From: Diploptera punctata
Lineage: Eukaryota > Arthropoda > Insecta > Blattodea > Blaberidae
Direction of reading: 5' to 3'
Length of the DNA: 64,000 nucleotides
Assembly (NCBI GenBank): GCA_030220185.1
Contig: JASPKZ010001241.1
Span: 1,675,501-1,739,500 of the forward strand
Within the stretch, counting starts at the first letter, position 1, and every line of letters starts with the position of its first letter. Made by a program: the position numbers and the translations under genes. Under the pieces are notes generated by a model. The model was not told the DNA's origin and did no database searches. It was given only the letters and a program-made list of their open reading frames with translations. Below are positions 56,483-64,000 of this stretch, piece after piece.

Positions 56483-56736
56483 CCGAAGGTGTTTAACTAC
56501 ATAAGAACTAAACCTTGGATGGGTGTACGTCTTCGGAAATGGACCACAGCGAAAACTCTATTTGTTTAATTATATAAGACCTACACCTGTGACTCGAACT
56601 TATCATTCCATGATAATGGCATGTGGGATCATGCCGAAACGTCGGAGTCAGTGACCAGAGGCCGAACGTGAATCTAAGACGCGGAAAACCCAAGAATACT
56701 TTCTTATTCATACTTATATCCGCGAAAATCTGCAAT

Positions 56737-56739
<3 letters not shown>
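56478..56739 (+). other. Segment with a hammerhead-like hairpin between AT repeats
   Basis: Contains TGATAAT, the stem GGCATG-TGGGAT-CATGCC (56618-56635) and GAAAC-GTCGG. This is the same layout as the PLE 3' core at 17300-17325 (box, T, stem of 5-6 bp, GAAA), but the first box is degenerate (ATGATAA for CTGATGA). It may be the tail of another PLE family. Non-coding. Confidence 0.4.

Positions 56740-56771
<32 letters not shown>
56740..56771. repeat. (AT)n microsatellite
   Basis: About 16 AT units. Confidence 0.95.
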
Positions 56772-56774
<3 letters not shown>

Positions 56775-57821
56775 AATTTCTCCATATGAGAAACCAACCT
56801 GAAGCACGAGTAAAATAGAACGTTAATCTTGAAAAACGAATACATGTTTCATTTTGTATGAATTTGTATTTATATTTAAGCACACAAATTTGAAAAGTTA
56901 AATGTTAGATATGAACGGAATCCAACATATTATAAAATTTTAATATTCTTAAATTTTTAATTCAATTCGACGCACAGTCATGTTACACGTTGTTTATGTA
57001 AAATCGTAAATTTCTTTATTTTGTATCAAAACTTTCAAATTGGAAAATACCACTATAAGCAGTGATTCTATATTTTATCAACATGAAAAATTATGATGAA
57101 TAATAAGTATCATAATTCTGTGGGGTAAAAGCGGCCATCTCAAAGGAAACCAAATCTTGTGCTGTTCGTCTAGAAACATGGGGATCCTAAACTACCAAGC
57201 GAAGGTCTAACACTGGTATCATTTTACATTTACTTCTAATTCATGTATCAATATTATCCCGTTTTGAAGTTAATCAGATTTCCTTCAAATCTGAAACAAA
57301 GTGTAACGTGGAGTGGTTTCATTATAATCCGGGATGAAATGAATTTTTCAGTTTTTTTTAAGATGTGTGAAACATTGTGTTAGAGATTTCTCCAGAGAGA
57401 CTTGTTTATTGCGCTGCAATGCAGTGACTACGTCATCACATGATAAGAAACATGAAAATTCGAGAATCCCCAAGCACTCACATCAGAAATGTTTCTGTCA
57501 TTGGCTTACATTAAAAATTAGTATGACTTTCCCAATTAACATTACTTTTAATGATTGTATTTGTTAAATAAATGTAACTTAAATTCATCATCTAGTTACC
57601 CATAGTTTTAATGTTCTAATATAAATACTGTATATGTTAATTCGATATATTTTTCAACAACTATATTTAAAAGCGACTCAGTTCAAATCTGGGATTGGTA
57701 GTGCTAAACTGTTCATGTGAGTTGCTTCCTTTTCAAGCTTCAGAATATCGGACCGAAGGGTTTACATCTCTTTCAAAGGAATTTGTACTCAAGATCTTTA
57801 CTCATTTAATATCACATCGTC
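56772..57821. other. AT-rich DNA, nothing recognised
   Basis: No supported feature. Confidence 0.5.
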
Positions 57822-57960
57822 CTTCGCAGTAGTTTGAGCCATAAGTTCGATCCCCGGTCTGGTCAAGTTTCCTGGGTGAAACGTCTTTCATGGTTTTTCA
57901 TCACCTGTAAGAATAGCAATGGCCATCATATCCGTAATGTTCAGAAGAATAATAAATATA
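57822..57960 (+). mobile_element. Degenerate SINE, family A-like
   Basis: GTTCGATCCCCGGTCTGGTC, AAGTTTCCTGGGTGA and TTTTTCATCACCTGTAAGA match the middle of family A. The box A region is worn (CGCAGTAGTTTGAGCC). Confidence 0.6.
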
Positions 57961-58071
57961 CAATACGATCTATATTAATTTATTGGTTGCACATAATTAT
58001 TCTAAAACGCGGTGTTATCTTGGTGACGAAGACCCCAGACGACTTCATACAGGTATACACGGTGACAAAAA

Positions 58072-58340
58072 GGACGTGCTGTAGCGTAATATGGATAAGG
58101 TTATATGGTACAAGCCGGAAATCGAATGTTCGAGTCCCGTTGACGACAGGAGTTTTAAACTGACTAAAATGTTCTGGCGACACCATGACCTTTGGTCGTC
58201 TCAGCCTCTAACGGAAACGAGTCCCAGGTGGTTTATCTGATGATAAAGGCGGGCGTCATGCGGAGCTGATAACCCGACTGACACCAAGTGCCGGTTGTCT
58301 AAAAAAAAGTGGAATCCTTAACATCCTACTACCTAGAGGC
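58072..58340 (+). mobile_element. tRNA-derived SINE, family D
   Basis: TAGCGTAATATGGATAAGG (box A-like, 58082-58100) and TGTTCGAGTCCCGT (box B, 58128-58141), then a structured, GC-richer body (GACACCATGACCTTTGGTCG, CACCAAGTGCCGG) and an A8 run near 58302. Not foldable as a tRNA. Confidence 0.6.
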
Positions 58341-59299
58341 CTCCTATGGCCTATAGTGAGATCACTATACTTTTTGTTTACTTTATACAGAGTGATATCA
58401 TTCTGTTATAAATTTATTTCTGTTTTATTTTGGGTATTTGTTCATTATTCATTTATTTATGTTACAATTTCACTATACAAATTTCACTTTTGTTTCTGCG
58501 CATAATAAAAATTTCAAGTAACGCATAAGAACCAATGTAAAAGTACTATTGTGATTTTTGTGTGAACTAATTACGAAAATTTCAGTTAAAAGCTTGTAGT
58601 ATGCATCGACTTAAGAGAGTGTCTTAAGAATTGAATGCAACACCGAAAAGTGACATCCAAATGTTACCTACAAAATTAAACAAATATATTTACGAGTAAT
58701 ACTTGAAGAGATAATCAACACAATCATAAGTACGATGTTATTTATTCTTTTGAATTAAGAACAATAAGCCTATTTTTTTTCGAATACAGATATATCACCG
58801 TATTTGAGAGCGAGAAATATACACAGATATCGACCTTTGACATTAACCTCGTTGCCCTCCTTATATGTTTAGTCTGTTCAGTTTTTATTGATTCATTTCT
58901 ATCATATGCACAAATACATGTTAGGAATTTGGATGTGTGCTCATGAAATATTTCTAATATCAAATTAAACCTATTGGAGATTATTATCCATTAGGCGTAG
59001 ACATCGTAAAAATGGTGAAGTTGAAAGTATGTACAGCCTTTGAAATAATTGTTGGCGCACAGGTAATTTTCAAGTCCCAGAACGAAGCCACTGCGCATGA
59101 CCAGAGATCAGTTGTTTGGTTCACAAGTATACAACTATTTGAGAAACTAAAATCCGTTGTATTTCGTTGTGTGTCGTGCAATGGAAAATAATTTGGAGTA
59201 TATAATAAGTAGTGCGGTAAATACTGTAAATAAAACAAAGCATAAAATAAAACAAAACAAAGAAAATTAATTGAGATAAGGACAAGAGAGAGAAAAAAG
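58341..59299. other. AT-rich DNA, nothing recognised
   Basis: No supported feature. Confidence 0.5.
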
Positions 59300-59375
59300 C
59301 ACGACAGCGGGATCAAACACGCGACCTCCTGCATGGGAAATATAAGTTCCTTCCACTAGACCACAACCGTTCCTT
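59300..59375 (-). mobile_element. tRNA-like SINE head or tRNA pseudogene
   Basis: Minus strand: ACGGTTGTGGTCTAGTGGAA (box A-like) and GCGTGTTTGATCCCGCTGTC (box B-like). No matching acceptor arms. Confidence 0.5.
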
Positions 59376-59669
59376 CTAAAAACTGTCTGTATGAAGCGAT
59401 GCAATACTCCAGGACATACTTATATAATGAAATTATATATTAAACTTGTCTTAATTTAAATTAATCAGACGCATTTTACATTATTAGTGAAAATAAATAA
59501 ATCTTGTTACGCCTTGTGTTTTTTAAACAAAATAATGATATTTTACCATCTTTATTCATTATGTATATGAACTCTTTCCTTTAATTAATTATTTTTTGTA
59601 TATACACATTTATTTATATAACGTAACCTGGTAACGTATGGATATTATAAAAAATAACGACGTTATTAA

Positions 59670-59745
59670 AAAAGGTTCCTGACAAGAATCGAACCTGGGC
59701 CTGCGTCGCACGAAAACACCTTACCGACTGCTCTACTGACGCAAA
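59670..59745 (-). mobile_element. tRNA-like SINE head or tRNA pseudogene
   Basis: Minus strand: GCGTCAGTAGAGCAGTCGGT (box A) and CCAGGTTCGATTCTTGTC (box B). The ends (GTTTGCG and AGGAACC) do not pair, so it is not a functional tRNA. Confidence 0.55.
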
Positions 59746-60088
59746 CGATACAAATACTGAATCAGAAGTAAGCGCTGATTTACTATTCATTGGTTTAAGA
59801 TACCATGACTTGCTTCCAGTCATCTCATAACTCTCTTAACTTAGAAATTTAATTAATAAATGTATTTGTTGAAATTGTTTCAATAACAATTGGTATAAAT
59901 CTATGATTGGCACCTTATCCCGCCGGATTTGACCTCAAAAGAGACAATACGTGTAACAACTTACTCGTGTGAAACGCTTTTCAAAACTTTCAACTTTCCA
60001 CCATCAAGAGTTGCGCCATCATTTTATTTTCAAAGGCTGTACAAGAAAGAGAGACAGATACACAGACATTGAACATTATAATCATGTT

Positions 60089-60630
60089 GACTATTTAACT
60101 CATGCCCCAAATGGGAGTCAATGACCAATCACGTTACAATAATGTATGATTTACAAGCAACCACAGTCGTAGTTCGCCTAGAATTTACCAACTAAAGTTT
60201 ATCATAATAAAGAAAGCACCTCCTTTTTAACATTCTGAATAGGTCATAGCATTATTTTGCAGTGACTGACTCACTAAGAAATACAGCTACCAGATTGTAT
60301 ATCCATCCATCCATAGTAATTCTGCCCGAGGGCAGGTCCTTCACTGAAATCATAGCATTTTCATGCTATACTTGCAGCTTTACTAAGGAATTGTAGGTGT
60401 GGTAGCTTCCCGTTGCTTTCCACACCGGTGAAGGATGATGGTAATGATAAGGATGATGATGGTGATGATGACCATATGACTTCGGGGACCGTTTGGGCCT
60501 TAAAGTTTTCATGACATTTGTCTTATAGGTGAGGAAAAACCCCGATAAAAACTTCACTCAGACCGGGGATCGAACTTCGTGAGTCGTTAATTTATCGATA
60601 ATTTGGAAATCACTCGTGGCATTACTTATG
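60089..60630. mobile_element. MITE-like interspersed repeat, copy 3, split by a SINE
   Basis: Begins GACTATTTAACTCATGCCCC, shares CCTCCTTTTTAACATTCTGA and ATTTTGCAGTGACT with copy 2, is interrupted at about 60299-60574, then resumes CTTCGTGAGTCG and ends ATTTGGAAATCACTCGTGGC ATTACTTATG. About 350 bp of the central part is lost at the SINE site. Confidence 0.7.
60299..60574 (-). mobile_element. tRNA-derived SINE, family A (minus), 5'-truncated
   Basis: Starts within box B (GTTCGATCCCCGG on the minus strand), so it lacks the promoter head. Both 3' hairpins are intact: ATAGCAT-GAAA-ATGCTAT and CTGCCC-TC-GGGCAG, followed by ACTATGGATGGATGGAT. Confidence 0.88.
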
Positions 60631-60774
60631 CAAAATGTTTGACTTTGTATGTTATGTAATGGGTCTATTCACTATATTTACGTCTTTAGCATCGAAAATC
60701 AAATCTGGGGATTTAATTACAGATAAATATTGCTCAGATATATAATGCTTGAAGTTCTTGCACATGGTCTACAT

Positions 60775-61450
60775 TTATAATCTTCTTCTTCTTTCCTGTA
60801 CTTCCTAATTTGAACATAGGGCAGCAGTAAAGTTTCTCAGTGTACTCTGCTTCCCGCAACCATTTCACTTGTATCCAGCGTTTCCCTCTTTCCTTTGCTT
60901 CCTCCTCAACTGATCGCTTCCATGTTTTTCTAGGTCGTCCCTACTTTCTTACTCAATGCAGGTCCCAATCTAGTACAGTCTTCTCGATTGCTTCTTCTGC
61001 TTTTCTCAACGTGTGACCTATCCAATTTCACTTTCTTTGTTTTATTTGGTGTGCTATTGGAGATTGCTTGGTTTTTCTACAAAGTTCTTCATTTGATATT
61101 ATTTCTGGCCATCTTATATTTAAAATACGCCCCAGACATCTGTTTAAAATATTTCTGTATGTTTTTCATTTATGGATTCCGTAATTTTACATCTTTCGCA
61201 ACCTTAGACTAAGGCAGATTTTACGTTGGTGTTGGGCCGTCTAAGTTTTGTTTTCAAGGAGATGTTCTTATTTTTCCATGTGGGGTATAACTGCGCAAAT
61301 GCTCCATTTACTAGACAAATCCGTCTTTTTATACATTCTTCTGCACACCTCCTGTTTTGTAATCATACTTCCTAAATATATGAAGGCATTAACATCTTCA
61401 ATTTCAACATAATAAGCAACCAAAAAGTATTCAATGAAAAGGAATCGTAA
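60775..61450 (-). pseudogene. Decayed LINE C-terminal region
   Basis: Minus-strand pieces across frames: IEDVNAFIYLGSMITKQE (motif E-like), NKNISLKTKLRRPNTNVKS, RKWNWIGHTLRKAEEAIEK-like text, GRPRKTWKRSVEEEAKERGK and WLREAEYTEKLYCCPMF. The order is that of the C-terminal region of an insect LINE reverse transcriptase. Many stops. A different family from the RTE and CR1/L2-like ones here. Confidence 0.78.
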
Positions 61451-61951
61451 AAAATACAATCACTTTAATGCACATTGTTTTATTGTATTACCTCGAGTTT
61501 CATAATTGTAATAATTAGACCTAAATATTAACAAATATTTTACATAACCTATTCATTACTGACACAAAATGACACCAGGAATATATTCACAATGACCTTG
61601 CACTTTGAGTTTATTATCACTACTTTTATAAATGAAGTGAAATATCGAAAATATATGTTAATGTAAATCAATAATTGCATAAATGTAAATTATGGATTTC
61701 AGATTGGTATTATTTTTATGACAATAAAACAAATCGAATTTGATCAAACAATACTTCTATTGACAAAAATAAATATAATAGTTATCACAAGTAATAAAAA
61801 TATATTATTCTAATAGGAAACAATTTATTTTAAATTACATTTATATTGAAATAACTACTATTCATATCATTTCATTATTTATAAGAATATAATAATATTT
61901 CTATTGATCATACATTTTGTTTGTCTATTTGTAAACTTACTTAAGTTTGTA
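61451..61951. other. AT-rich DNA, nothing recognised
   Basis: No supported feature. Confidence 0.5.
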
Positions 61952-62346
61952 TCGGCCACGGTGGACTAGTGGTTATGCTCCTTGCCTCTGGTCCCAAGGG
62001 TCGCGGGTTCAAATCCGGTCTGGGGCGATGGATTTTTTAGGACGGAAAAATCCAAGGAGCAAGTCCTCCGGGAGGGACTTTAAGCCGTGGGTCCCGTGTC
62101 AGAAGGTTTTCAGGCTCGTAAAAAATCCTTAAGCCTGAATGAAAAGGCCTCTAAGCAAAATTTACCGAATTTTCCCGTCCTAGTACTACCTTGGTTTCCT
62201 AGATGTCAGTATGAGGCGGAACGCTGACCACGTACCACTCAAAATGACATCTATACGAAAACAAGTGTAACTAAATTAGTATGGTTCAAATTCTTCCCTG
62301 TAGGGGGAGAGCGCCTAAATCTCTGTAAAGGGAAAACGTAGGCTTA
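61952..62346 (+). mobile_element. tRNA-derived SINE, family E
   Basis: TCGGCCACGGTGGACTAGTG (box A region), GGGTTCAAATCCGG (box B), then a body with inverted segments (GGACGGAAAAATCC; CCTTAAGCCTGAATG) and CAGTATGAGGCGGAACGCTG, ending GGGAAAACGTAGGCTTAC. About 395 bp. Looks intact from head to end. Confidence 0.75.
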
Positions 62347-63173
62347 CAATACAAACAAAAACTTAAATTTGTCACATTTTTTTATATGTTGTTAAACATT
62401 GCGTTCTGTTTTAAATATTACTGTAATCAGTACGGTATTGTTACTTTTTGTAAACTAGTTAACTGCTAAAATGAAACATATTATGTAATAAGATATTTAT
62501 TCATGAAACATTTTATTTCATTTTATAGAATTTCACTATTGTCTTTGTGTATTCGATACACAGAACCAAACTGATCAATTAAGTGCCAAAGAGTGAATAA
62601 CGTTTCCATCAGGTCTTTTGTGTAATTTGAAGATTTAATTTGATTTTCCATTTCCTATTACTCATTGTATACTTGATATCTCATGCATAAAATTAAAACC
62701 CACGAACCCTGACATTAATGATCCATCGTTCTTTGAAGGGCGGTAATTACAGTGGAACTGAAACCCGATCACACTTCAGATCCTGATACGTGCCGGCCTC
62801 ACTGCTAGTGACGCTTCATTTAAAACTCGTCATCAGTATTTCAATCCCATTGAAATGTACTCAATTAGAAATAAATCTTAGCGTAAAATATTACCAGTAC
62901 AACGTACGTATGTAACTTTGTCAACTTCAGAATGAAGCATTTAGTAAGGAATGACAACATAGTGTTTCACATAAATTATTGGTAGTTATTGACTCGTTAT
63001 ATCTTTCAAATGGCTCCTGTCATGCTAATAGTTTGTTACTAAATCCTTATAGGATACGTAAGATAAATGCAACATAATATCTGAGATCCCTCTCATTAAT
63101 ATTTCTAAAACTTTTAATAAAGAACCCTCAAACCCAAAATACTCCCCGTAGGCAATTTCAGCATTATACTGTT

Positions 63174-63176
<3 letters not shown>
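62347..63176. other. AT-rich DNA, nothing recognised
   Basis: No supported feature. Confidence 0.5.

Positions 63177-63222
<46 letters not shown>
63177..63222. repeat. (AT)n microsatellite
   Basis: About 23 AT units, touching the SINE 3' end. Confidence 0.96.
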
Positions 63223-63225
<3 letters not shown>

Positions 63226-63542
63226 ATCCTTCCATAGTAATTCTGCCCGAAGGCAGGTCTTTCACTGCAATTATAGCATTTTCATGCTATGCATTGCATT
63301 TTTACTAGGGAATTTTAGGTGTGGTAGCTTCCCGTTGCTTTCCACACAGTTGAAGGATGATGATGATTGCGATGGCCATATTTCGGGAACCCTTTGGGCC
63401 TTAAAGTTTTCCGACATTTGCCTTATAGGTGAGGAAAAACCCCGATAAAAACCTCACGCAGAAAAACTGTCCCGACCGGGGATCGAACCCGGGCCCGCTG
63501 CGTAACAAGGCAGCACGCTACCTCGAGACCACAGCGGTGGAC
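63223..63542 (-). mobile_element. tRNA-derived SINE, family A (minus), full length
   Basis: Minus-strand head GTCCACCGCTGTGGTCTCGA and box B GGGTTCGATCCCCGG, nearly consensus. 3' hairpins: ATAGCAT-GAAA-ATGCTAT and CTGCC-TTC-GGGCAG, followed by ACTATGGAAGGATGGAT and the AT repeat. Confidence 0.92.
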
Positions 63543-63718
63543 ACTCTTCCATATAGTACTCGCCTTAATTAGTGGGAATATATGAGTGAATTACTTGTTT
63601 GTCTCAAATGTTCGTGTTCTCTCGTTTTCCATAGATTACAGCTGATGGATCATAGCGAAGTACAGCCATGTCACTGTGTGGTCAAAAACTTTACTTTATT
63701 AAGGACTTTATTAAACTA

Positions 63719-64000
63719 AAAGTAGTAGTAGTAGTAGGACTTTATTAGACAAAAAGTAAGATATTTACAATATTATTTACAAATATGGGTCGCACGGGCA
63801 GTAAGCCGTACGTGCTGTTGACAGTCCGTTACAATAAAGTAATAATTGGTACTAGTGTAAAGAAAAATAAACAACAAAAAAACATTAACATTACAATTAC
63901 ATAAAGAAAACACAGTAATATTACAATTAAATAATAACACAATAGCATTATACACTAAGTAATTTGTATATAATTGTTAAGAATTAATGGTATTGCATTT
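63719..64000 (-). mobile_element. LINE 3' UTR, family M (minus), runs off the window
   Basis: AGT repeat tail (63720-63736), GGACTTTATTAGAC, CGGGCAGTAAGCCGTACG and GACAGTCCGTTACAATAAAG match the copy at 10556-10760 and, reversed, 13715-13808. Any coding part would lie beyond the window edge. Confidence 0.75.

Noticed and set aside
59670..59745. A functional tRNA gene on the minus strand
   Set aside because: Good T-arm and D-arm, but the 5' and 3' ends are not complementary.

Overview
This is AT-rich animal DNA, most likely from a large insect genome. The exact combination of repeat families (RTE LINEs ending in GTAA or GTTA tails, tRNA-derived SINEs with a head like GTCCACCGCTGTGGTCTCGA, abundant AT and ATT microsatellites) suggests a cockroach-type (Blattodea) genome, but that species guess is inference. 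I find no convincing host protein-coding gene, no true tRNA or rRNA gene, no bacterial operon and no CRISPR array. The window is a layered set of transposable elements in otherwise unannotatable AT-rich intergenic or intronic DNA.

Layout. 0-4.3 kb: the tail of a Penelope-like element (PLE), then a full-length RTE-clade LINE on the minus strand with a 13-bp target-site duplication (TSD), then a SINE and an AT repeat. 6.1-6.9 kb: a 5'-truncated LINE. 10.5-15.3 kb: LINE 3' ends, two SINEs, an ATGT microsatellite and an RTE fragment. 15.7-17.4 kb: a decayed PLE (reverse transcriptase plus GIY-YIG endonuclease remnants) split by a SINE, with a hammerhead-like core in its 3' end. 17.5-21.1 kb: a MITE-like repeat, SINEs and RTE copies. 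21.9-22.9 kb: an internally deleted Tc1/mariner-type transposon with long terminal inverted repeats and TA target sites.

23.0-33.2 kb is the most complex part. A foldback pair of roughly 400-bp inverted arms contains a SINE. The SINE was interrupted by an LTR retrotransposon that now exists as LTR-internal-LTR-internal-LTR. The whole array is bracketed by a 392-bp direct duplication of host sequence. The element has a gag-like ORF, a tRNA-Lys-type primer-binding site and TG...CA LTRs, but no pol, so it looks non-autonomous.

34-44.3 kb: further LINE tails, a pogo/Tigger-like transposase remnant, more RTE copies, an ancient mariner-like transposase and a tandemly duplicated LINE tail. 45.7-52.9 kb: two CR1/L2-like LINEs head to tail on the minus strand, the upstream one with an intact coiled-coil/RNA-binding ORF1. 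53-64 kb: SINEs of several tRNA-derived families, microsatellites, a third MITE-like copy, a decayed LINE and another LINE 3' UTR.

How the parts work together: LINE reverse transcriptases supply their own retroposition and probably that of the SINEs. Several families carry conserved short hairpins at their 3' ends, which are candidate recognition elements. The RTE copies fall into two apparent subfamilies in which the tail tetranucleotide co-varies with internal diagnostic bases.
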